Assembly: GCA_958510875.1 (NCBI GenBank)
Contig: OY294068.1
Location: forward strand, 195,882,315-195,946,314
Direction of reading: 5' to 3'
Source: Endomychus coccineus
Taxonomy: Eukaryota > Arthropoda > Insecta > Coleoptera > Endomychidae
DNA length: 64,000 nucleotides
Under the pieces are notes generated by a model that was given only the letters and a program-made list of their open reading frames with translations, had not been told where the DNA came from and made no database searches. Positions 1 to 11,042 of the stretch are shown here, in pieces; position 1 is the first letter of the stretch, and the number at the start of each line of letters is the position of its first letter. A program made the position numbers and the translations under genes.

Positions 1-1961
1 TTTAACTTATGTGATTATGAAACACATGATAACTAATACTAGAAATAAATACAAATATATTTTTCACTCATTTCACTAATGCCTCGACATATCCACCCTC
101 TCGTTCAATACATAAATTATTTGTATGTCAGTACATCCTAGATTACATTTAACTACAGTTAAATTTGTATTGATATTGTGGACAAAAAAGAAAAAGAAAT
201 TGTTCAATATAAATGGATGTAATTGCATGTTTGAACGCAATTTTTAGTTCTGATCAACTTTTCTCTATAACAATTTTAGATATTTTCAAATATACTTTAC
301 TCTTCAGTAAAATTCATATTTTTTGACAAACCGCGTATACGACTGACAAAACTTAATATGTGATGATTGTATTTTAGATTTAGATTTAGATTTAGATATG
401 AAATCCCTTGTACAGACCAGTTCTTCGAATCTCGTAATAACTCGCTCATTCATTGATTCCGCAATAGATTTATCGAGACGTCGCGCTATTTTAAATAGGC
501 CTATAGCTCAAATGGCGTATTACATTTCTCATAAATACCGGCAAGACGGGATATAAACCATCCGGAGAATTATCCATAGCGACACACACAAGGGTAGAAA
601 CGCCACCGCGGTTATATCTTGAACAGAGCACAGGGCACGTTGGTTTCGTTCGGGGCAAAGTTTGAAGTATTCATTTATCCCTTTCCTTCAGTTGCAGCCT
701 TTCCGCAAAAGCATTCGAGTAAATACAACAGACCAACAACCTTTTAGCTGCCTGTTTTATGGTCGAATAATATGAAAAAGAAGATACTGATGTCGGTGTT
801 TCTTTCACTTCTTTCCCCGACACATTTCTACTTGTTTCTGTTTGAATTTATGTTGACCATCTCGAGTTTCCGGCAGAACATTCACGTCAATATGGAACAA
901 GTTGCAATAGTTAACGATGTCGTGTTGCACACACCTCGTACTCGGGTTTTGATTCAAGCATAATGTCTATCGACTAACTATCAATCGTAATAAAGTTTTG
1001 CAGATTGGTAAATTCAATAATATGGACGTTATGTGAAATGAACTGCATCCAACACCACAAGACTATTATTTAGTCCTAGCAAATTTCCGAATTTCAGTAG
1101 ATTTGAAACAAACAGAAAGATTGATATACATAATACTTTCTAGCTAGGCGTATGCCAACTGACACAGGTCTAGATACTTCTCTACTGCAACCTGGCAGTC
1201 TACCACCCGCCATACATTTCAGTGTTGACAGTTGCGCTCATTCCTATTAACAGTCCCAGTGACAGTTGACATACGGCGACCACGTGGTCTACCACCCGCT
1301 AAGCATCTCAATGTGTTGACAGTTGCGCGCTTTCCCTAAATCTCAATCATCACATACAAACGACAAGAGTTTTTTCAACTGTTAGAGCTTTTGGCAACCC
1401 CTTTCGAACGATAACTCGATCACCACCCTACTCTCGGTACTGTTATCTTTCGAACTCGTCGACTACGCTATTAATATATAGATATTCTCAAGTAGATAAA
1501 CTTGCAGGCTACAACAAATCGTACAATATATTATATGGAATCAGTTCCAAATTAATGAATGGAAAAAAATATTACAAATATGTAGCAAGGAGAACTGAGA
1601 TTACGTAGAATGATGTAAACAAAAACTCTAAGAGTTTACAGTTGTTTCGACCTTGCCAGGTCATGTCAGAACTCTTTTGACTGTTGACTTTTGTTGCTTT
1701 TTTATATGCCATATGCTTATCATGATTTGTGTAAATACTTCCTGATGAATTACTGGTTCTTACAGACTCACTTGCATAAAAAAAATAATACGAAATTCGA
1801 GATTCGCCCATCTTTTATATATTCTTCAAATCAAAAACCAACATATCGTCGCCGTCGTGATTGGCCAATACATTTTCTGTTATAACCATTACAACATATT
1901 TTATAATTTCTCGACGTTTCCATCATATCAACTCTATCTTTCCCCTGGTTGATGCAATCGA
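1..1961. other. AT-rich non-coding stretch at the left edge
   Basis: No supported gene. The longest open frames are under 80 codons and read as chance. It holds a short hexamer microsatellite (TTTAGA units, about 373-398) and a diverged tandem pair listed separately at 1198-1335. Confidence 0.6.
1198..1335. repeat. diverged tandem duplication, offset about 89 bp
   Basis: Segments 1198-1243 and 1287-1335 both begin GTCTACCACCCGC and share the later block GTTGACAGTTGCGC. They are two similar, imperfect direct copies. No function is visible. Confidence 0.65.
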
Positions 1962-2745
1962 TCAATCAATCAATCAAAACGGGGTCGGACAAGTCTGAAG
2001 CACTCATACCGCTTGATTAGGTCCATTATAAAGGCCTAAGGCAGTGCCGAGGGCCAAGGTTTTTTCATGGACTGTTATCTATTATGGCTTCAAGCGGCAT
2101 ATGTGTGCTACCGAAGTTGTTGTAGCCTAAGAGAAGCCAGTGCTGGACATTCTTCTAGGATGTGAGAGGCAGTTTCATCAGCCTCTCCCCATCAACTACA
2201 AGCTGGGTCTTCAACAATGCCCATTGTGTGTAGATGCTTATTCAGATGACAGTGTCCTGTGAGGAGTCCAGTCACCAGTTTAAGGTCCCTCCTGCTCATA
2301 GAGAGTAGAGTTTTAGAGAGTTTAAGCAAAAAGTCCCTAGTGTGAAGCTTCGCTTGCCTCATGCCGGGGGCACTACGCCAAACCGAGAACCACTGCCTAT
2401 CTAGTAGCTCCTTGAAGGCGTGGAGCCCGGTGATCGATGAAAGTCCGATTGTTGAACTGGGGCCAAGGGCTCTCAAGGAACCCCGTTTGGCCAGTTTTGC
2501 GGCAACTTAGTTTCCCTTCACTGCAGAGTGGGCAGGTACCCACACTAACTGGAATTTGTTTCTTCTGGCTAGTTCAGCCAGAGTTTCCCTGCACTCCAAG
2601 ACAAGCCTAGAAGTCGCTCTGTGGGCGCAAAGTGCCCTTTGATGCCACTGCAGCCAGTTGATGGAACATATTCTTTCTAGCGAAACCTGAAAGTACCAAT
2701 TGCAAGCGGAACATGCTCTATAAATTCTGAGTGAGTGAAGCAAAA
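1962..2745 (-). mobile_element. 5'-truncated non-LTR retrotransposon 3' end (RNase H and C-terminal knuckle)
   Basis: Reading the minus strand from 2745, a broken frame carries the end of an RNase H domain (WVPAHSAVKGN, like the V-P-G-H-S-G-x-x-G-N motif) and then the block [14 protein letters not shown] that sits before the terminal zinc knuckle in I/R1-type LINEs. The strand ends in a TTGA-type simple tail (about 1960-1980), as expected for a LINE 3' end. Frames are broken between 2507 and 2476, so this is a dead 5'-truncated copy. The same 3' end recurs at 27690-27805 (-) and 28618-28860 (+). The family name is inferred; the RNase H-bearing architecture is what I can see. Confidence 0.8.
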
Positions 2746-2889
2746 TTTGTGAATATTTGACTCAACCTCCTCATTTACTACAGGATCAAAATTTATTAGA
2801 CTTCTATTCAATTATGCGGATAATCTGAATTAATACAAAATTCTCGGGAAATAGGTCACATTAACACATATATTTTTATTTTTACCCTC

Positions 2890-2927
2890 GTCTTTACGTA
2901 CGTTTCGGTCTCACATCATCAGAAGAC
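2890..2927 (-). ncRNA. damaged second copy of the hammerhead-like motif
   Basis: The inverted left repeat holds the same motif on the minus strand: stem I strands, CTGATGA core, GAAA and the CGTACG stem III are all present. Compared with 4008-4049 it lacks four bases on the 5' side of stem II, so stem II cannot form. Probably inactive. Confidence 0.65.
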
Positions 2928-3327
2928 TTATTATACAATAACCTGATTACTTAGAAATACTGTAATAACACAAAGCGTCCTTATCGCACAAATTTCGTTT
3001 AAATGCCAACGTCGCGAAACGAACGGAAACATGAAAACGGAACTATAACACAGCAATGTTGCAGCGTAAAAATTAAAAATCCACTATTAAGTAGAATCAT
3101 CAATAAATACGAACACATTTCATAAATGTCTGCGAGAGACTAACAGACAAAGAGTTCTATCCTCTTTGCTAACAGACGAGACCATCTCAAGTGTTCATTT
3201 AAGCGCCAGATGTCATAATTTATTAGGTGATAAAAGAAGGTCTCTGGCCTCTGAGAAATACTTTAGACAATTCTACCTAAAGTAAACTTTTACATTATAA
3301 GGACGTAAGTAGGAATTTGCAAGAATA

Positions 3328-3906
3328 TTAATTAATTAAATTAGTATAAATATGACTTAGTGTTTGAACGTCACTCCTATGATTAACAGACTTGGAGTCA
3401 CGTTTTATATGAATCATCTCCAGAATAGATCTTTTATAATAATTGGTTTCCTTAGTTAAAATATTAACATTCTTATAATCAAATTGATGGTTATAATCAA
3501 AGCAATGTTTAGCAAGCGCGGTGGAATTTTCTAAGTTTTTGTTTCTTGTGCTATACTTATGGCCATACATTCTTTTTTGTAAATATTGTTTAGAGATACC
3601 AGTATAGGTCCCATCACAATCTAAACAATTTAATTTGTATACTGTGTGGGTTTGTTTATCTTTAGGAATTACAGGTTTTAGATTTGAGAAATATTTCCCA
3701 ACACAGTTAGTAGGTTTATGCGCTACGTTTATATCATACTTTTTCAAACATTTCTTAATTTTCTCTGAGGTCTCCGGAATGTATGGTAAAGTTATATAAT
3801 TGTCTGAATTACCTTTTACGTTATTTTTATATGACGATCCATTATAAATTTTGTTTATTCTCTCTTTAATAATAGGATTGAAAAAAGTTTTTGGGTAGCC
3901 ATTCAA
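3328..3906 (-). pseudogene. Penelope-like element C-terminal GIY-YIG endonuclease domain
   Basis: The 192-residue open frame is the C-terminal part of a Penelope-type polyprotein, in which a reverse transcriptase is followed by a GIY-YIG nuclease. The motif [20 protein letters not shown] (about residues 87-106) has the Cys-x2-Cys and the Y-T-G core expected for this nuclease. It is followed by an Arg and His (KRMYGHKYS) and a later conserved block ([16 protein letters not shown]) that is repeated almost word for word in the copies at 16.0 kb and 25.5 kb. The reverse transcriptase is absent upstream, so the frame is a truncated relic even though it has no internal stop. The start is simply the first Met inside the truncated frame. 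Confidence 0.85.
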
Positions 3907-4007
3907 TTCCGTTCGTTTCGCGACGTTGGCATTTAAACGAAATTTGTGCGATAGGGACGCTTTGTGTTATTATAGTATTTCTAAGTAATCAGGTTATTGT
4001 ATAATAA

Positions 4008-4049
4008 GTCTTCTGATGATGGTCGTGAGACCGAAACGTACGTAAAGAC
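4008..4049 (+). ncRNA. hammerhead-like ribozyme motif in the Penelope repeat
   Basis: Read 5'-3' on the + strand: stem I strand GUCUU (4008-4012), core CUGAUGA (4013-4019), stem II GGUC/GACC with loop GUGA (4021-4032), core GAAA (4033-4036), short stem III CGUACG (4037-4042), cleavage triplet ending UA (4043-4044), and stem I return AAGAC (4045-4049), a perfect complement. One extra U (4020) sits between the core and stem II, which may weaken activity. Type I minimal hammerheads are known from Penelope-like elements. The fold is worked out by eye; activity is not shown. Confidence 0.7.
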
Positions 4050-4147
4050 GAGGGTAAAAATAAAAATATATGTGTTAATGTGACCTATTTCCCGAGAATT
4101 TTGTATTAATTCATACGTGGGTCAAGAATCTTTATGATAATCTGAAT

Positions 4148-6204
4148 AGTATTTTCCTCCACAAAGGATACTGTTAGCCTTCAACCATTTATTGTAACAT
4201 AAACATATTCATTGTTTTATTTCTACTTATCTATGAGTATGAAATAGCAACTAGATCATAATATTATGATATAAAATTATTTCTTTTTGTTGCAGGTTAT
4301 CAACATTGCCATGTCCGTTCTCTTCATTCAGGGTATTGATAAAGGAGATAAAATGTTAAGTTATCATTAGTAGAAGAAACTCTGCAGTGAGCGTACAAAT
4401 TTTGTAATCATGAATAAAAGGAACTTTTACAAATATGATAACTTTCAGTCAATTCTACTTCCAAGCGCATTCCCCTTATTTCATCCATTTTGTACCAGGA
4501 GAGTCAGTTACAAGAAATAGGTCACGATTTCTCCTGAAACCTTATTAGGTTCAAAAAAAATTTGGCGCTTTTCTCGTTTTCAATAATAAGTGTTTAATTA
4601 TTTTCCATGTGTCGTATATGTGGCTAATTAATAAGTTTAGTTTTACATTATAAAAATAATCTCCAACCTATTATAGACTCAAAAAATGAATGAACGTAGG
4701 AAATAAATCAATATCTTATCAAAGGTAGATGTAATTTATTGTAATTTTAGATAAAATGTTCTAAAGTTGTAAATATTATTTTTTTTTTGTAGTAAACATT
4801 CATAATTTAATAAAATTTTTATAATTCGATTTTTGTTTCTCCTTATCCATTATTCCCATCATTTTCAGGATTTTTGATGGAAAAAAACACGAACTGCTGT
4901 CAATGGTCACAAACATTATCAGTGTGGGGATCAGCTCTTAAGGTTGGGCGGTTTGCCCTAAACTGACCCGTGGTCCTGGTGGAGGCATAGGGATTGAAAC
5001 ACAACACTTATAAAGAGAGTTACACTTTACTCAACGTAGATTTCGACGCCATGATGACTTAATGTCTCGCTCTATATAAATACAATTGGTACAAGTACAA
5101 ATCAATGACAATACCGTTAAACATATTGCTTTGTGGGTCAGCTCCGAGATGTAAACATATACTTATAATAACATTACTAAATAGAAATAAGGTCGCATTC
5201 TATAATTTGGGGATTTTAGGTAATCTCGTATAGGGATGGAAGATTCCTATACTACATGAGGACTCCTCACCACCTGAATGAATACTGAACATTTCGCATA
5301 AAGTTTTGAATATGAGAAAGCTAACTGCCAGCATTTGCTTTCTGTTGACAGCAAGCAGGTAAATTTTAGATCAGGAAACTCTTCCTCTCCACTCCAATCT
5401 CCTTCTCTCGAACCGTGCTAGTATTAAATAGCAAACTATATTCAGTTTCAGTGTAGCATAAACTGTTTTGCATTGTTCCAATGCTGATGCAAACGATGGA
5501 GGATAATTAAAATATTCATTTCATTTTGATCAACATGCGTGAATCATAGAAGTCTGGTATGAAAATCCGAAATTGAAATAGAAAAATGAGTTTCGTGGTA
5601 AAATGATTCATTTATGAAGAATCATGGCACAACTAGCAGGGACCGTTAATTAATCCCGCGGGATAGAAGTTCGAATTACATCAATAACTCGGCAACGGAT
5701 AGATATTCATTGTTGAATAAAGTTAATTCTGGAGTTGTAAAGCATAACTTCTGAATAAATGGGGTTGCAATTAAACGAGGTAACACTTGTGCTCCCTGTT
5801 TGCCGCTAACTATAACAACCCCTGTTATTTATGGCCACAACATAATTACAAAATTTATATCTCGATCATGCAACTTTAGAAACGCCCGGTCTCTCTCCCT
5901 CCCTCGACAAATTGCACGAATTTTGATAGTAGCTCGCCTTAATATTACGGTGCCGTTAGTTTAACGGGCAACTTTAAGTAACAAAAAGAATTATTCGCAA
6001 GGATGGTGCCCGAACGATGAATTTTAATTCATGGTGGTTCAAGTTACTTAAAGGAAAAATACAATTCACCGGAAAAGCCTATAAAAATCAATTGAACAAA
6101 CACACTGTTCACTATTCCTACAAATATTTATTGAAATGCTCGTTAGCTTGTTTCGCTATACCATCAGTGGCGGATTTAGGGAAACATCAACCAAACAACT
6201 CTAC
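4148..6204. other. non-coding stretch, no recognised element
   Basis: AT-rich DNA without a supported gene. Around 4915-5240 the composition changes (GC-richer, with TATATAAA near 5070), which might be a decayed LTR, but I could not define ends or a target duplication. Confidence 0.5.
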
Positions 6205-6365
6205 AAACCCATGATAAAATCTGGTTCACTGATGAAGCCAGAAGCCATGGATAGACTGGAGCAGGAATCTAAACTAAACGCCCAGGTAAAGGTATCATCA
6301 AACCTCTTGACAACACACCACTATTCTCCAAGCGGAAATACTGGCTTTACCGCGCTGTGCCAATA
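6205..6365 (+). pseudogene. LINE RNase H fragment
   Basis: The + frame reads IWFTDEARSHG, then TGAGI, then KRPGKGIIKPLDNTPLF. After a one-base shift it reads FQAEILALPRC. These match the start of a LINE RNase H domain (x-F-T-D-G-S-K ... G-A-G-I-Y ... F-Q-A-E-I-x-A). There are internal stops and a frameshift. Short dead relic. Confidence 0.6.
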
Positions 6366-6583
6366 GCCTCTAGATATGAAGGTCTGAGGGCTGTATCTTG
6401 ACGTCACAAGCCGAAGGCTATATTGCGATCGTAAGGTATGGCACAATGATGCAATACCGACAGTAAAACAAAAGTTTTATTTATTTTTTAGGGCATATGT
6501 GTAAGGATTTCCTGTTAAGACGGGGTTGCCAGGCGTAAACTGAGTCCTTAGTTGCACCTCATTTGCTTTCTAAATAGAAAAAA

Positions 6584-6748
6584 GAAATCCCACCAAAAAC
6601 ATTTCGTAAAAAACTAGCCAAGTCTCGATGGAGCTGCTTGTTTATCTCTAAAAAGTAATGAAATCTAGACAAAGTCGTGCCAAGTCTAAGGTTCCTTACT
6701 GCGATTTCTTTATTATTATAGTTAATGTTGTGTGACTTGGCCGTTGAA
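6584..6748 (-). repeat. left arm of a 165-bp inverted duplication
   Basis: The reverse complement is about 97% identical to 7236-7400 by eye (four or five differences). Each arm carries the same roughly 60-codon open frame reading outward (STAKSHNINYNNKEIAVR ... LRLGTTLSRFHYFLEINKQ). I do not recognise that frame. The arms lie beside the Helitron helicase end. Confidence 0.85.
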
Positions 6749-6987
6749 CATTCTTTATACGTTAGTGGGTACAAGTCAATTTTGTTTACACGTAATGTTA
6801 TCTGTTGTAACTACCTATGTTTGTTAGGCGAGATAATAGCCCATACTGGTATTGGTAATTGGACGCTAGTGTCTCATTTTAGGCTGTTGTTGATTGTGCA
6901 ACACATGCATTCAGCATTGACAATGCTGACTTCTGCTCTCTTCTTTTTGGAGCGTCAAATCGACCACCGATATAACATAAAATAGAC

Positions 6988-7029
6988 GTACAGACAGACT
7001 TCTATCAATGATTAGAAGTCCGTCTGTAC
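6988..7029. repeat. 16-bp stem hairpin between the inverted arms
   Basis: GTACAGACAGACTTCT, a 10-base loop (7004-7013), then the inverted copy with one mismatch. Helitron-type elements have a short hairpin near their 3' end. This one lies downstream of the helicase frame at 7441-7932 (-), so a link is possible but not shown. Confidence 0.7.
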
Positions 7030-7235
7030 TGAAAATAATTTTTTATACTGTTTGTTTCAGGCTCGCCTACACATAAGTATTATTGAAATACGCATCTTTA
7101 TCAAGACTACAATTGACTGGTTATTGAATCAACGTTTTCCAAGTGGCAATTTTCCATCGTCAATGGTTAGCGGCTCTGGCGACAGATTGGTGCAATGGTG
7201 TCATGGAACACCTGGTTTTGTACCCTTGTGTATGC

Positions 7236-7400
7236 TTCAACGGCCAAGTCACACAACATTAACTATAATAATAAAGAAATCGCAGTAAGGCACCTTAGAC
7301 TTGGCACGACTTTGTCTAGATTTCATTACTTTTTAGAGATAAACAAGCAGCTCCATCGAGACTTGGCTAGTTTTTTACAGAATGATTTTGGTGGGATTTC
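7236..7400 (+). repeat. right arm of a 165-bp inverted duplication
   Basis: Partner of 6584-6748. The frame continues to 7431 here and differs from the left arm by a few amino-acid changes. The spacer between arms is about 490 bp. Confidence 0.85.
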
Positions 7401-7440
7401 ACTTCTTTTCGTAGAAACGTGGGCATATTGATTTATTTCA

Positions 7441-7932
7441 TTAGATTTTTTTATTCGACACATTTTTTTTATTTTTAGGAGTAGTTTTTTTATTATTACA
7501 AATCTTTCTTTTCTTTTTTTCCGGTTCTGATTCTTGTACAGTAGCAACAGTTTTTCGTATTGCCCATTCGCGTTCATTATTTATTCTTTTAGATGGTTTA
7601 GACGGTTTAATTTCTGAAAGATCGGCGCGGTATTTACGCCTAAGCCGGTTGTATTCGGTGATCGCTGAAGCTTGAGCGTTTATACTCTTGAAGTCAACAT
7701 TTATGAGGTGCACCCCATGAAGATTGGTTACTCGTGAAAGCGCCACGTAGGCTTGGCCACAAGAGAATATGGAGGTGCCAATGTCCATGAGGGCATTTTT
7801 TAAACTTAGACCTTGGCTTTTGTGAATTGTTAGGGCATAGGCCACACAGATTGGGAATTGTTCTCTGTACACGTATGCCCGGAGTATGATCTCAATTGAC
7901 TTAATAGGCAATAATTCGTGAATCAAATTCAC
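7441..7932 (-). pseudogene. Helitron Rep/helicase C-terminal fragment (PIF1-like helicase)
   Basis: The 163-residue open frame shows the last helicase motifs of the PIF1-like domain of a Helitron: AYALTIHKSQGLSL (motif V region, about residues 31-44) and GQAYVALSRVTNLHGVHL (motif VI region, about 59-76, with the conserved Gln and Arg). A Lys-rich tail (EKKKRKICNNKK) ends the protein. Helitrons move as rolling-circle transposons, and the helicase unwinds donor DNA in the nucleus. The Walker A part and the Rep domain are not found upstream, so this is only the 3' end. The frame can be followed a few residues before the Met, and then a stop intervenes. Confidence 0.85.
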
Positions 7933-7979
7933 GGCATTCTTTTATGTACCAATAGTAGAAGGGGGCATTACCATATCTC

Positions 7980-8630
7980 TAATACAGCTGAGAGAAGCTG
8001 AGGGTTCTTCATCAGATACATTAGACCTTCGATTTTTGACATCAAATGGAGAGGCAAACAAAGTTGAGTATTTTTTGTAAAGGCGGTATGTCGATCTTTA
8101 ATAGTTTGGTTGGGCTCTTGTGTTTTCAAATAAGGGTCACCAGGTACTCCAGATCTTCGATTATCCTAGTTTTTATAGTTTTCCCTTTATGTAGCCATCA
8201 AACCCTAATTCTGTACCAAATTTCAGCTCTCTGATTTTATGGGAAGTACTAGTTCTATTCTGATGATCATGAGTGAGTGAGTGAATGAGTGTCATAAATG
8301 CGAAACTTTGCTTTCGCCTAACTTCGGAACTAAATGACCTACAGACTTGAAATTTTTTATTTTAAGTATGTGATTTTATAGCTCATCCAGAGGTTCTCAA
8401 ATAGGGGCCTGAAAATGCGGCGAAATGGTTCCAGTAAAGGATGGTACGGCAGTGTTTGCTTCGCGCTCGACTTGGCGGGGGCACTGCCGTGCCCCCCGAT
8501 TTCAAAACAAAAACCATGCATATAATATACGATTTATTATTAATAAAACTACTACTCTATGTACGAGTCAGTTGTTCTATGGTTAATTCGTTATTAAACA
8601 CCCTATACTTACTATGAATCAGAAGAATAA
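7980..8630. other. non-coding stretch with GAGT microsatellite
   Basis: No gene. GAGT-type simple repeat at about 8271-8293. A GC-rich patch at 8460-8500 (GGCGGGGGCACTGCCGTGCC) stands out from the AT-rich surroundings and may belong to the neighbouring Helitron, but this is not proven. Confidence 0.4.
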
Positions 8631-8639
8631 GAAGTAAAC

Positions 8640-8765
8640 TGGCAGAAACAAAGTTGGTGCCAAGACAGGTCCCTTTGGAATACCAGCGTTGATAGCCATT
8701 GTATCGTAGGATACTCCTTCAACCACCACATGTAGTGATCTATTTAAGCACTCAATTATTGATTA
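8640..8765 (-). pseudogene. short LINE reverse transcriptase fragment
   Basis: The minus-strand sequence corresponds to the segment around the x-G-V-P-Q-G and L-F-L motifs. At nucleotide level it is clearly related to 50100-50220 and 51650-51770 (shared GGCAGAAACAAAGTTGGTGC-like block). Too short to place further. Confidence 0.6.
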
Positions 8766-8774
8766 AAGATTTAT

Positions 8775-9735
8775 CGTAACCATTCTCCAACACATCTGCT
8801 TGTTTGTGTATAGCAGTTTCTGTTAAAAGTGAAATAATTTTGATCCACACATAAATTCTATCGAGGATATTATTTGAAAGTCATTTCAATGGGAATGAGA
8901 ATTTTGTAAGTAGTGAAACAACATCAAATGAAACGAGAGATTCAAATTTGGAATCTTTCAATTTTGCAATTAGTTCCAAGGAATTTTTCCCAGACAAACT
9001 TGGTGCCAGCTTGGAAGTTGCTAAATTCATTAGCTAACCATTTCGCTGGGACAATGTTTGAAATGATTGGTCTCATGAAATAAACCGGTTCATCAATCTT
9101 AGGTAAGCAGTATAGCAAGATTAGGATTCGAAAATCTAAGTTTTTATTTTAAATTATCGGAGATTACAGGTGTACATGATTTTAATGAATTATTGACTAG
9201 TTTAACGCATTCAGATAAAGGGTTCCTGGTAATCTGTGCAAAGGGAGCATCATATCTTCAGAATTGTGGTAATCATTTTCGCCCATGATTACGATAGAAT
9301 TTCTCTTATCTTCTTTCAAAGATTTATAGATATTATTGGAGTTATTGGATCTAATTTTTTATGATTTATTGGAATGTTCAAGAATTGTCTTGCACTGGTC
9401 ACGAATAGCAGCTTCGTCTTGAAAGTTGAGAGACGAAATCTTATTTTCAATATCATTAATTGAATCTTCCGTAGGTAATTTCTTACAATCAATTTAATTT
9501 AAACCTTTATGCAACAAACTCATTTCCGTTTGATTGAAATTAATATCGTTTTTATTGTCAATAATGTTTATATTTTTAACTTCTTCTCTAGGAGTCTTTG
9601 GTAACAATTTATTGTTGATTGATTTAATTTTTCTATTGAGTTTTATCGAAACTGTTTTATACTTGTTAGTTAATGATTTAAGTCACTTACTTATATGCCA
9701 GTTTTTCTTCTCAATCCAGTCACCAATATAGCGTT
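8775..9735 (-). pseudogene. Penelope-like element reverse transcriptase relic, second lineage
   Basis: On the minus strand, starting near 9735, broken frames read NQTEMSLLHKGLN, then KTILEHSNKS, SLKEDKRNSIVIM, LPKIDEPVYFMRPIISNI and ESLVSFDVVSLLT. This is the order of conserved blocks in a Penelope-type reverse transcriptase, where x-Y-G-L-P-K-x-H is followed by L-R-P-I-x-S and then S-x-D-V-V-S-L-F-T. Several stops and frameshifts are present. It differs from the copies at 3.3, 15 and 25 kb, and I infer a second lineage. The left end abuts the LINE piece at 8640-8765. Confidence 0.75.
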
Positions 9736-9739
9736 AGAA

Positions 9740-11042
9740 TAAACGAACTGATTCGTGTCTTACTGTACTATGATATATTCCTTAACGGAACAGCCAACAT
9801 AGAGAAGAAAATGTATAAATGTTGAACGGGAAATCGAATGGTTGAAATTATAAGGTCGCAGTGAATGTGAGATGCTGTTCTTTATATACGCAGACTATAA
9901 AATTCCGAAATGGATTTTCATACGAGAAAGATTTTAATATATTGTTCAGCCAGACAACGTTGAGTATTTCTCTCTGGGAAATACGCTTTTCCAGAGAGAA
10001 CAAGAGAGTGTGCTGCTTGCCAGGAGGACAGACATTGGGAAACGTTGACGGCGTTGAGCACACTGCTCTGCATAATATGATGGATTATAAGCACATTTCA
10101 AAAAATCCCAACCTAAGCGATTCTTACCGAATCCATTTTGCATAAGTACATATAACCCCGACGACCACTTCTTGCAAGATCCCCTAAACTAAAAATAAAA
10201 TCTCCAGAAATCTGGCCTCTTCGAATTTAATCAACCGGCAGCTTTCCAACAGCTTTCCTAGCTAGCTGTTAAATTACTGTTCATATTCAAATTCGCAAAT
10301 TTATGACTACACTGTCGGATAGTTAAAATCTCATACCCTCTTCGGCCCAACTGACAATGATGGATTTCTCATTACAAATTCATCCTAAATCTGATTTACC
10401 TCAACGAATAAGTAGATCATCCAAAATCTGCTAACGACTCCCTCTTTGACGTTGAAATTATAACCACTAATGATCCGTACATCATGACATTGAAAGTTTA
10501 TTTGAATTGACAACATAGGTGTCTTACAACTCTATGGTTTTCACTCTATGTATTATTACAGTAAAGGCGGGTAATTTGGAATAGGTCAGGTAATATGAAA
10601 TATTAGAAATACGTGATCGCGTGAGCTTGTGTTTGTTGAATGCATGAGGACATGCAAAGTCGTCACCGAAAAGATTCATAATTTTCATTTTTTAATTCAA
10701 TGCTAGTAGCACTTGCATTGTCGTCAGCGAATCTCTAAGCAGGTACGATAGGTAAATGACCACTAGGCAGGTAAAGGATTTGATGAAATTGATAAATTCT
10801 ACCTATAAATATAGAGTTACCGAAAATTGCAGTTTTATATTATCTTAAAAGGCCCGAAAGTCTATTAAAGTGATCAGGAGTATTCGCGGACAGCCAATGG
10901 TTGTGGTTGATGATTCCAAGGTTATCCATATTTGTCCATATTTGTTCTCCACCAAAAATAAATCACGAATTATGGTTTTCTGTTTATAAAGTCAGTTTTT
11001 TTGAAATTAGAGCAAATTGGCTACAAAATATTCTGTATAATA
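9740..11042. other. non-coding stretch
   Basis: No supported gene. Bases 10487-10525 (around CATGACATTGAAA) resemble 25116-25155, a small dispersed repeat of unknown origin. Confidence 0.5.

Larger units (their letters stand above)
2831..4135 (-). mobile_element. Penelope-like element with inverted flanking repeats and target duplication
   Basis: A GIY-YIG ORF (3328-3906, -) is enclosed by inverted repeats of about 200 bp (2827-3028 and 3908-4112). The whole insertion is bracketed by the 12-bp direct repeat GATAATCTGAAT at 2819-2830 and 4136-4147, which looks like a target-site duplication. Long terminal-like repeats in unusual orientation and variable-length target duplications are known for Penelope elements. 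Almost all of the reverse transcriptase is missing, so this is a 5'-truncated copy. The repeat copies carry a hammerhead-like motif (listed separately). Confidence 0.85.

Noticed and set aside
373..398. TTTAGA hexamer run as possible telomere-like repeat
   Set aside because: Only about four units and not the insect TTAGG telomere motif; a simple microsatellite.
772..963. Small hydrophobic ORF (MKKKILMSVFLSLLS...), signal-peptide-like
   Set aside because: 63 codons, no supporting exon structure or family; chance hydrophobic frames are common in T-rich DNA.
4915..5260. Possible solo LTR (TG start, TATATAAA inside)
   Set aside because: No matching CA end with a target duplication could be found.
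8255..8310. CTGATGATCATGAGTG followed by GCGAAAC, a possible second hammerhead
   Set aside because: Stem II is not formed and the spacing is too long; the GAGT microsatellite explains part of the match.
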